A stretch of 14,808 nucleotides of DNA from assembly GCA_934515035.1 (NCBI GenBank), contig CAKSXP010000020.1, forward strand, positions 1 through 14,808, in the 5' to 3' direction. The DNA is from an uncultured Oscillospiraceae bacterium. Its GTDB lineage: Bacteria; Bacillota; Clostridia; Oscillospirales; Oscillospiraceae. The notes beneath the pieces were generated by a model. The model did not search any database. It was not told the origin of the DNA and saw only the letters and a program-made list of their open reading frames with translations. A program made the translations under genes and the position numbers. How positions within the stretch are numbered: position 1 is the stretch's first letter; every line of letters begins with the position of its first letter. Positions 6,753 to 12,556 of this stretch are shown here, piece by piece.

Positions 6753-7928
6753 TCAGAGCCTTGCGGCGCCGCTTCTGCGCGCGGCCTCCGCGACGGCGGC
6801 GGCAACGGCGGGACCGACGCGGCTGTCAAAGGCCGCGGGGATGATATAGTCCGGGGAGAGCTCTTCCGGGGCGATGAGCTCTGCCAGCGCACGGGCGGCC
6901 GCAAGCTTCATCTCGTCGTTTATGTCGCTCGCGCGGACGTCGAACGCGCCGCGAAAGACGCCCGGAAACGCCAGCACGTTGTTGATCTGGTTGGGGTAAT
7001 CGCTGCGCCCCGTAGCAACGACGAGCGCGCCGCCGGCCTTTGCCTCGTCCGGGAATATCTCCGGCGTCGGGTTGGCGCAGGCAAAAACGACCGCGTCCTT
7101 CGCCATTGTTTTCACCATATCCGTTGTGAGCACGCCCGCGGAGGACACGCCGATGAATATATCCGCGCCCGCGACGGCGTCCGCGAGGGAGCCGGTCTTT
7201 CGCTGCGGGTTAGTGACCTTCGCCATCTGCTGCTTGACCTCGTTCATGTGCTCGGCGCGCCCGTCATAGATCGCGCCCGCGCGGTCGCAGAGCGTGATGT
7301 CCGCAAAGCCCGCGGTCAGCAGCAGCCGTGCGATGGAAATAGCCGCCGCGCCCGCGCCGTTGATGACGACGGATACCTCTTCCTTCTTCTTTCCGGTTAC
7401 GCGCAGCGCGTTGGTGAGCCCCGCGAGGGTTATGATCGCCGTGCCGTGCTGGTCGTCGTGGAAGATGGGAATGTCGCATTTTTCCTTCAGCTTGCGCTCG
7501 ATCTCAAAGCAGCGCGGCGCGGAGATATCCTCAAGGTTGACTCCGCCGAAGGAGCCGGAGATGAGGTATATCGTGTTCACGATCTCGTCCACGTCGTGGC
7601 TCTTTATGCAGAGGGGGAAGGCGTCAACTCCGCCGAATTCCTTGAACAGCACGCATTTGCCCTCCATGACGGGCATTCCCGCCTCCGGCCCGATGTCGCC
7701 GAGGCCGAGCACGGCGGAGCCGTCCGTTGCGACAAGGCACATGTTCCAGCGCCGCGTCAGCTCGTAGGATTTGGCAATGTCGTCCTTTATCTCAAGGCAG
7801 GGCTGTGCAACGCCGGGGGTATAGGCAAGCGACAGATCCTCCGCGTTCTTCACCGGAACGGTTGAGCGAATCTCGATCTTTCCGCGCTTTTCATAGTGCA
7901 GCGCAAGGCTTTTTTCCGCAATCGTCAT
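6753..7928 (-). CDS. NAD(P)-dependent malic enzyme (oxaloacetate-decarboxylating)
   Basis: A 391-residue short-form bacterial malic enzyme, converting malate to pyruvate and CO2 with reduction of NAD(P)+. Visible signatures are AYTPGVAQPC with the catalytic Tyr near residue 36, the SAVLGLGDIGPEAGMPVMEG strand, VDAFPLCIKS with the catalytic Lys, the metal-binding IPIFHDDQHGTA, and the dinucleotide fold GAGAAAISIARLLL. Start choice: an ATG at 7937 has GGAGG directly against it (no spacer), whereas the ATG at 7928 has the same GGAGG at a good 9-base spacing and gives the usual MTIxEK N terminus, so 7928 is preferred. It is the first gene of a unit with the MATE transporter. The upstream AT-rich gap must contain its promoter, but no single -35/-10 pair stands out. 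Confidence 0.95.
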   Translation of the reverse strand: MTIAEKSLALHYEKRGKIEIRSTVPVKNAEDLSLAYTPGVAQPCLEIKDDIAKSYELTRRWNMCLVATDGSAVLGLGDIGPEAGMPVMEGKCVLFKEFGGVDAFPLCIKSHDVDEIVNTIYLISGSFGGVNLEDISAPRCFEIERKLKEKCDIPIFHDDQHGTAIITLAGLTNALRVTGKKKEEVSVVINGAGAAAISIARLLLTAGFADITLCDRAGAIYDGRAEHMNEVKQQMAKVTNPQRKTGSLADAVAGADIFIGVSSAGVLTTDMVKTMAKDAVVFACANPTPEIFPDEAKAGGALVVATGRSDYPNQINNVLAFPGVFRGAFDVRASDINDEMKLAAARALAELIAPEELSPDYIIPAAFDSRVGPAVAAAVAEAARRSGAARL

Positions 7929-8036
7929 GGTTGGCATCCTCCAGAATATGTAATCAAATAAGAATAAGCAATCAATTCATCTTAACACAGCGGCGGGGCA
8001 GGCGCAAGATTTTTGCACCGAAGGCGACATTTGATG

Positions 8037-8065
8037 TTGATATCTTGATTAAAATTATATATCAT
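8037..8065 (+). promoter_or_regulatory. Sigma-A-type promoter for the YczE/kinase fusion gene
   Basis: TTGATA at 8037-8042 (5/6 to TTGACA) and TATCAT at 8060-8065 (5/6 to TATAAT) are separated by 17 bp, in an AT-rich patch of an otherwise GC-rich window. The expected start is near 8072, giving a leader of about 29 bases before the ATG at 8101. The gap 7929-8100 also serves the divergent malic enzyme gene. Confidence 0.6.
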
Positions 8066-8100
8066 GTGATTAATAAAAGCTATCAAAGTGGGATATATAA

Positions 8101-9429
8101 ATGAAGAAAGAGGATATAAAGCTCTGGGCAAGACGCGCGCTGGTTTACTGCGCGGGTCTTTTCATAATGGCGCTTGGCGTAGTTTTTTCGGTCAAATCGG
8201 CGCTTGGCGTCAGCCCCGTGACCTGCCTTGCAAACGTGACCAGCAATATAACCGGGCTTGGACTGGGCTTATGCACGACCGGGACATACTGCCTGTATAT
8301 AGCCGTGGAGCTGCTTATCCTGCGGCGCGATTTCAAGGCGGAGATGCTGCTTCAGATCGCGGCGTCATTCTTCTTCGGCCTGCTGGTGACGCTGGCGACG
8401 AAGCTGCTTGCTTTCATTTCCGCGCCGCAGACTTATATCATGCGCATGGTTTTCCTGCTGTGCAGCGTGCCGCTTGTCGCGCTCGGCGTCATGCTTTATC
8501 TCGCGCCGCAGATATTGCCGACGCCGGGAGAGGGACTGTCGCTTGCGGTGTCAAAAAAGACAGGGCTGCCGGTTGCAACGTGCAAGATAATAACCGATTG
8601 CTGCATGGTCGCCGTATCCGCCGCCGCCTCGCTCATCTGGTTCCATGCGCTGGTCGGCGTGCGCGAGGGCACGGTCATCTGCGCGCTCACGGTCGGATTT
8701 GTAATGAAGCGCATGCAGCGCCTGTGCCAGAACGCGCTTCTGCGCTTCGTCGGGCGCGAAACCAGGCTCGACCGCGCCATAGGCGAGACGCCGGACTCCG
8801 TGACGGAGCCAAAAATGGTCATCTCCATCGGGCGCGAATTCGGCTCCGGCGGATATGAGATCGGCCGGAAGCTCGCGGAAAAGCTGGGGCTGCACTTCTA
8901 CGGCGACGAACAGCTCATCCCGCTCGAGAGCGCGGAGAGCGGGCTTTCGGAGGAATTTATCCGCCGCCACGAGCAGCGGATGAGCCACAGCGTCGTTTAC
9001 GACTTTATGACGAGCGGCTATGCAATGTTCAACGAGGAGCTCCCGCCGCTGGAAAAGCTCTTTGCCGCGCAGGGTCGCATCCTCCGCCGCATTGCCGCAC
9101 AGGGCGGGTCCTGTGTTATTGTCGGCCGCTGCTCGGACTATCTGCTGTATAACGACCCGAACAGCTTCCGCATCTTTGTCCACGCGAAGCCGGAGTTCAG
9201 AACGGCGCGCATCGCCGAAAAATGCGGCGTCAGCCCGGAGCTTGCCCGGGATGACATGGAGAAAACGGACCTCGCCCGCGCAAGGCATTACCGACATTTT
9301 ACGGGCCGCGAGTGGGGCAATACGAAGTATTTCAACCTCGCCGTGGACAGCGGCATGTTCGGCATCGACGGAAGCGTTGAGCTGATATGCGCCGCGCTGA
9401 GCACCTGGAGCAGTGAGCGCGTTAAGTAA
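8101..9429 (+). CDS. YczE/YitT-like membrane domain fused to cytidylate kinase-like domain
   Basis: A 442-residue two-domain protein. Residues about 12-205 form five to six membrane helices resembling the YczE/YyaS/YitT (DUF6198) family: FIMALGVVFSVKSALGVSPV near the N terminus, and APQILPTPGEGLSLAVSKKTG near 140-160. Residues 239-440 resemble the cytidylate kinase-like family: a P-loop-type ISIGREFGSGG at 241-251, the YGDEQLIPL segment, a VIVGRCSDYLL strand and an Arg-rich lid (ARHYRHFTGREWG). Both parts lie in one uninterrupted frame, so this is a true fusion. The substrate is unknown for both domains; the kinase part need not phosphorylate CMP. The ribosome site is weak, and the gene has its own promoter. 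It appears monocistronic, followed by the structured gap at 9430-9687. Confidence 0.88.
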   Translation: MKKEDIKLWARRALVYCAGLFIMALGVVFSVKSALGVSPVTCLANVTSNITGLGLGLCTTGTYCLYIAVELLILRRDFKAEMLLQIAASFFFGLLVTLATKLLAFISAPQTYIMRMVFLLCSVPLVALGVMLYLAPQILPTPGEGLSLAVSKKTGLPVATCKIITDCCMVAVSAAASLIWFHALVGVREGTVICALTVGFVMKRMQRLCQNALLRFVGRETRLDRAIGETPDSVTEPKMVISIGREFGSGGYEIGRKLAEKLGLHFYGDEQLIPLESAESGLSEEFIRRHEQRMSHSVVYDFMTSGYAMFNEELPPLEKLFAAQGRILRRIAAQGGSCVIVGRCSDYLLYNDPNSFRIFVHAKPEFRTARIAEKCGVSPELARDDMEKTDLARARHYRHFTGREWGNTKYFNLAVDSGMFGIDGSVELICAALSTWSSERVK

Positions 9430-9503
9430 GATGTGAACTTTAGGTATGATGAGAGAAAGATAGGGGGATAAGAATGTATAAATCTAGGATGTATATTCAA
9501 GTC

Positions 9504-9629
9504 CAATATACTATGCAATTTATGCAGGTTTCTCTCCTAAATATGGATGACAGGTATTAATGCTCGCCTATTCATGCATAGCCCATATTGGAAACCCCGG
9601 TCTGTATATTAGGCACAGACCGGGGTTTT
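9504..9629 (+). ncRNA. Candidate structured RNA in the AT-rich convergent gap
   Basis: The gap 9430-9687 is AT-rich and holds no supportable gene. CCAATAT (9504-9510) and TATGCA (9513-9518) pair with TGCATA (9575-9580) and ATATTGG (9585-9591), a 13-bp stem with one internal loop. It abuts the terminator hairpin at 9592-9628. A TATGAT box at 9445-9450 could be a -10, but its -35 is poor. This may be an independent small RNA, a structured 3' UTR, or a relic of a small mobile element. Confidence 0.25.
9592..9629. terminator. Strong GC-rich hairpin terminator
   Basis: The arms 9592-9605 (starting AAACCCCGG) and 9615-9628 are exact reverse complements (14 bp) around a 9-base loop, followed by a short T run on the + strand. 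It lies between convergent genes; it suits the fusion gene best and may also stop minus-strand transcription, though the minus-strand U tract is short. Confidence 0.8.
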
Positions 9630-9687
9630 AAACAGACTTTTGCCTTTCCTTATCAGATGGAAGCAGGAAAGATATTTTTAAATATCA

Positions 9688-10638
9688 TCAGGTGAAATAC
9701 ACAAGCTCGTCCTCGGGCGGGTCGACGTTGTATTCGATGTCCGTCAGCATCAGCCACGGGCCCTCGCCGTTGTAGGTCTTGTGCTTCTTTACGTCGCATC
9801 TGGCTGTAACATACACCCAGGAGCGGTGCTCCGGCACGGCGAACTTTCCCGGATCGCAGATAAAGCCGACGAAGGTTATGTCCTCTACGCAGCAGGTCAT
9901 GCCGAAACGTCCGGGCACGAAGCAGTTCGCCGGTATCTTCTTTGAATGACAGCTCATCGCGCGGAAGCGCACGGTCTTGCCCTTGTATTTATACGGGTCC
10001 TCGGCCGCGTCCAGATACCAGATGCCGTAATCCTCGTCCTTTATGTCGATCACATCCGCATCGAGGTCGAAGGGAAGCTCGTCGACGATGTCGTCCCCGG
10101 TGACCGTGCCGTCGGTGTATTCATACATCATCTGTGCACGGCGGTTGACCATGCGCACGCTGCGGTGGAGCATCGCGCGGTCGGTGTCCTCCGTGACGCG
10201 GTTGAAGATGACGTCCTCGGCGTTGCGCAGCTTGTCAACGGTCAGCTGGCGCATGTTCTGAAGATATACGGGGAAGGTCGAAGAGTCGATCGTCAGCAGT
10301 ATCTGATAGATGCGCCAGGATTCGGGCAGCGCCTCGCCCAGCGTCTGAAGCTCCCACATCCCGTTGTACTCGATGATGACGCGCTCGGCGCGTATTTTCG
10401 CGGCGGCCTGCTCAAGAAATTCCTTCGTGAGCTGTTCCTTGTCCTCGACGGAGACGATGTGGACGGCCGCGGAGGAAAACTGATCCGGAGCATATTCCTC
10501 GATGCCCTCCTCGCACATGAGAAGAAGCGTTTTCTCGCCGGTGTTGAAGCGCTCGTCCTCCAGCGTTTCCTGGATGAACTTTGTCTTGCCGCTCTCGAGA
10601 AAACCAAGAAAGAGATATACGGGAATGGCTTTTTTCAC
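9688..10638 (-). CDS. CobW/P47K-like GTP-binding protein with C-terminal YcgQ/DUF1980-like domain
   Basis: A 316-residue G3E-type GTPase. The Walker A GFLESGKT is at 12-19; the CobW CxCC metal motif is absent, and CEEGIEEY replaces the usual ENEFGE region. From about residue 210 the sequence departs from CobW and resembles the C-terminal domain of YcgQ/TIGR03943 proteins: an NCFVPGRFGMTCCVEDITFVGF segment near 238-259 with the CC pair C249-C250, then VYVTARCDV and a beta-rich end. The start is the GTG at 10638, with AAGAGG 8 bases upstream and the VKKAIPVYLFLGF N terminus; the frame is open further upstream (to 10785), but that part is the shadow of the preceding gene. It starts 5 bp after that gene's stop and is co-transcribed. 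A metal-insertion or metal-homeostasis role is inferred. Confidence 0.82.
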   Translation of the reverse strand: MKKAIPVYLFLGFLESGKTKFIQETLEDERFNTGEKTLLLMCEEGIEEYAPDQFSSAAVHIVSVEDKEQLTKEFLEQAAAKIRAERVIIEYNGMWELQTLGEALPESWRIYQILLTIDSSTFPVYLQNMRQLTVDKLRNAEDVIFNRVTEDTDRAMLHRSVRMVNRRAQMMYEYTDGTVTGDDIVDELPFDLDADVIDIKDEDYGIWYLDAAEDPYKYKGKTVRFRAMSCHSKKIPANCFVPGRFGMTCCVEDITFVGFICDPGKFAVPEHRSWVYVTARCDVKKHKTYNGEGPWLMLTDIEYNVDPPEDELVYFT

Positions 10639-10643
10639 CGCGG

Positions 10644-11762
10644 TCACCTCTTGTCGGGCGCGCCGAAGAGCTCCGCGAGCGCGGCCTCGTTCAGCGCCGC
10701 GCCGATCACGCACAGGCGGCCGGTATAGTCGGCGGCGCCGCGGCGCAGCTCGTGCTCCTCGGGAACGTAGTCGAAGTGCAGCCACTTTCCGCCGTCGGTG
10801 CAGGGGACGATGCCCTTCGCGCGCAGGACCGTGCCGTATTTGCCGCTGTCGAGTGCCTCGAGCGCGGCGTTGAGCTCTTCCTCGCTGAAGGACTTTGAGC
10901 TTTCAAAGCCCCAGGTCGTAAAGACCTCGTCCGCGTCGTGCTCACCGTCGTGGTGATGGTGGTGATGATGGTCGTGGTCGTGGCAGCCGCAGGTGCAGCC
11001 CTCGCCGTGTTCGTGTTCATGTTCATGTTCATGCTCGTGTTCATGCTCGTGCTCATGCTCGTGGTCATGGTCATGGCAGCCGCAGGTGCAGTCGTCGCCG
11101 TGGTCATGGTCATGATGGTGATGGTGCTCGTGGGCGTGCTCCTCCTGTTCGCGCAGAAGCTGCTCCAGACTCTGCTCCGGTTCGATCGCGCGCAGAAGCG
11201 CCGCGGCGTCCAGCTCGTCCCAGGGCGTGGTGACGATGGCGGCGTCGGCGTTGTGCTCGCGCAGAAGCTTTTCGCAGTCGGCAAGCTTTTCGGCGGAGAG
11301 CTTCTGGCTGCGGCTGAGGACGATGGCGGAGGCGGACTCGATCTGGTCGTTATAGAATTCGCCGAAGTTTTTGGCGTACATTTTGCACTTGACGGCGTCA
11401 ACGACGACGGTCTTGCTGACGATGGCCAGCTCCGCGGAGCTGTTTTCAACGGCGGCGACAACGTCCGAAAGCTTGCCGACGCCGGACGGCTCGATCAGGA
11501 TGCGGTCGGGGTGGAACTGTTCCGTGACCTGCTCCAGCGCGCGGCCGAAGTCGCCGACGAGACTGCAGCAGATGCAGCCGCTGTTCATTTCGGTTATCTC
11601 AACACCGGCCTCGCGCAGGAAGCCGCCGTCAATGCCGATCTCGCCGAATTCGTTTTCGATCAGGACGACCTTTTCGCCCTGCCATGCCTCGGCAAGAAGC
11701 TTTTTGATGAGCGTCGTCTTTCCGGCGCCGAGAAATCCGGAAAAAATCGTTACTTTTGTCAT
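10644..11762 (-). CDS. CobW family GTP-binding metallochaperone with His-rich loop
   Basis: A 372-residue COG0523/CobW GTPase. The Walker A GFLGAGKTT is at 9-17, ENEFGEIGID at 36-45, the metal-binding CxCC motif at C63-C66 (GCICC), and EPSGVG at 91-96. The usual NKxD guanine motif reads SRSQ near 150-153. Residues 209-276 form an extreme metal-binding loop rich in His/Asp/Glu, with two copies of CTCGCHDHDH (225-234 and 256-265). The CobW C-terminal domain follows (about 281-368). Such loops bind Zn, Ni or Co; the metal is not determined. AAGAGGT lies 7 bases before the ATG. It heads a two-gene unit with the second GTPase and is divergent from carD. No clear Zur operator was seen. Confidence 0.93.
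   Translation of the reverse strand: MTKVTIFSGFLGAGKTTLIKKLLAEAWQGEKVVLIENEFGEIGIDGGFLREAGVEITEMNSGCICCSLVGDFGRALEQVTEQFHPDRILIEPSGVGKLSDVVAAVENSSAELAIVSKTVVVDAVKCKMYAKNFGEFYNDQIESASAIVLSRSQKLSAEKLADCEKLLREHNADAAIVTTPWDELDAAALLRAIEPEQSLEQLLREQEEHAHEHHHHHDHDHGDDCTCGCHDHDHEHEHEHEHEHEHEHEHEHGEGCTCGCHDHDHHHHHHHDGEHDADEVFTTWGFESSKSFSEEELNAALEALDSGKYGTVLRAKGIVPCTDGGKWLHFDYVPEEHELRRGAADYTGRLCVIGAALNEAALAELFGAPDKR
11007..11077. repeat. Short in-frame hexanucleotide repeat encoding (His-Glu)n / (His-Asp)n
   Basis: About eleven degenerate 6-base units (GTGTTC, ATGTTC, ATGCTC and similar on the + strand) encode alternating His-Glu inside the CobW gene. It is flanked by an 18-bp exact duplication, TGGCAGCCGCAGGTGCAG, at 10981-10998 and 11074-11091, coding for the CTCGCH modules. 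Expansion by slippage or unequal exchange is likely; unit counts may vary between strains. Confidence 0.8.
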
Positions 11763-11798
11763 ATATTATTACCTCTTTTGCTTTTTTATTTCTATTTA

Positions 11799-11807
11799 AT
11801 TATAGCA
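11799..11807 (-). promoter_or_regulatory. Extended -10 promoter of the cobW-like pair
   Basis: On the minus strand TGCTATAAT (11807-11799) is a consensus extended -10. The predicted start is near 11792, with a leader of about 30 bases containing AAGAGGT before the ATG at 11762. No good -35 is seen at 17 bp. Confidence 0.6.
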
Positions 11808-11834
11808 CCCACGTCAAGAGGGCGGAAAGTTTTT

Positions 11835-11864
11835 CTTACATCAAAAAATTTTCCGTGTTATAAT
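11835..11864 (+). promoter_or_regulatory. Extended -10 promoter of the carD-like gene
   Basis: TGTTATAAT at 11856-11864 is a consensus extended -10; CTTACA at 11835-11840 (4/6) with an 18-bp spacer may act as a weak -35. Transcription should begin near 11871, leaving a leader of about 90 bases. It is arranged back to back with the cobW promoter, with about 50 bp between the two -10 elements. Confidence 0.6.
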
Positions 11865-11922
11865 ACCATTGGCTGACAGAAACAGACAGTGGCTTGTCGA
11901 CCGAGGGTACATATAACGCAGT

Positions 11923-11945
11923 GCGGCCGGGCAGGCCGCTTTTTT
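11923..11945 (+). terminator. Intrinsic terminator in the carD leader (possible attenuator)
   Basis: GCGGCC (11923-11928), a 5-base loop, GGCCGC (11934-11939), then six T (11940-11945). It lies between the promoter and the start codon of the CarD-like gene, starting about 52 bases after the predicted transcription start. No strong alternative antiterminator pairing was found by eye. Confidence 0.7.
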
Positions 11946-11960
11946 GAAAGGGTGAAAAGA

Positions 11961-12470
11961 GTGTTTGAAGTCGGGGACATTATCGTATACGGAAGCAGCG
12001 GCGTGTGCCGGGTCAAGGGCATAGCGCCGTCAAAGGATCCAAAGGAAAAGGGGCGTCTTTACTATGAGCTGAGCCCTGTTTTCCGTGACTGCACAATATT
12101 TACGCCCGCGGACAACCGGAAGGTCTTTATGCGCCCCGTCATATCCCGCGAGGACGCCGAGGCGCTCATCGACGAGATCCCCTCCATCTGTGCGGAGAGC
12201 TACCATAACCGCGTTCTGCGCCAGCTTGCCGAGCATTATGAGGCGGTCATACGCAGTCACGATTGCCGGGAGCTCGTCTGTATGCTGATGTCGCTTTACA
12301 GCAAGAGGAAGGAGCTTGAACAGCAGCGGAAGAAGTTCGGGCAGGTCGACGAGCGGTATATGAGACGTGCGGAGGAGCTTCTCCACGGAGAGCTTGCCGT
12401 CGCGCTCGGGATAGGTATCGACGAGGTCCAGCCGTATATCAGGCGGCGGGTGGAGGCGCTTGGCGCCTGA
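11961..12470 (+). CDS. CarD-family transcriptional regulator
   Basis: A 169-residue protein of the CarD/CdnL/TRCF family. These proteins bind the RNA polymerase beta subunit through an N-terminal Tudor-like domain and stabilise or modulate open promoter complexes. The start of the domain, FEVGDIIVYGSSGVCRV, is typical, and the beta-rich part spans residues 1-65, including YYELSPV. A helical basic C-terminal region follows (about 75-165), with SKRKELEQQRKKFGQVDERY and a terminal helix. The GTG at 11961 is chosen as start: AAAGGG lies 8 bases upstream and the domain begins immediately. The frame is open back to 11889, but that part crosses the leader hairpin and does not look like protein. Expression may be controlled by that hairpin. 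Whether it acts globally or on specific targets is not known. Confidence 0.88.
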   Translation: MFEVGDIIVYGSSGVCRVKGIAPSKDPKEKGRLYYELSPVFRDCTIFTPADNRKVFMRPVISREDAEALIDEIPSICAESYHNRVLRQLAEHYEAVIRSHDCRELVCMLMSLYSKRKELEQQRKKFGQVDERYMRRAEELLHGELAVALGIGIDEVQPYIRRRVEALGA

Positions 12471-12491
12471 TGTCTGACCGGCGGGAGCCGG

Positions 12492-12551
12492 ACCGCCGCC
12501 CGGAGGGTCGGCGGTGCTGCGGGGGCGTGCCGAAAGGCGCGCTCTTTTTTT
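12492..12551 (+). terminator. Double-hairpin terminator after the carD-like gene
   Basis: The first hairpin is ACCGCCG (12492-12498) with CGGCGGT (12509-12515), extended inward by CCC/GGG. The second is GCGTGCC (12525-12531), a GAAA tetraloop, and GGCGCGC (12536-12542), followed by TCTTTTTTT (12543-12551), a classic intrinsic terminator. It works for the + strand only; the minus-strand RNA would lack a U tract here. Confidence 0.85.
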
Positions 12552-12556
12552 GCGCG

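Noticed and set aside
5670-7865. A 731-codon open frame on the + strand
   Set aside because: It runs antisense across both the MATE and malic enzyme genes, has an Arg/Asp/Gly-rich composition typical of shadow frames in GC-rich DNA, and resembles no family; the minus-strand genes have complete motifs.
9490-9612. A 40-codon small frame in the AT-rich gap
   Set aside because: No ribosome site at a workable distance, it runs into the terminator stem, and the nearby ATG with a good purine run (9474) stops after four codons.
10936-11130. Repetitive DNA resembling a CRISPR or non-coding tandem array
   Set aside because: The units are 6 bases, in frame, and encode the His-rich metal loop of a complete CobW protein; there are no spacers.
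11763-11960. Zur-type operator controlling the CobW genes
   Set aside because: No TAAT-centred inverted repeat of the expected kind was found near either promoter; metal control cannot be claimed from sequence alone.
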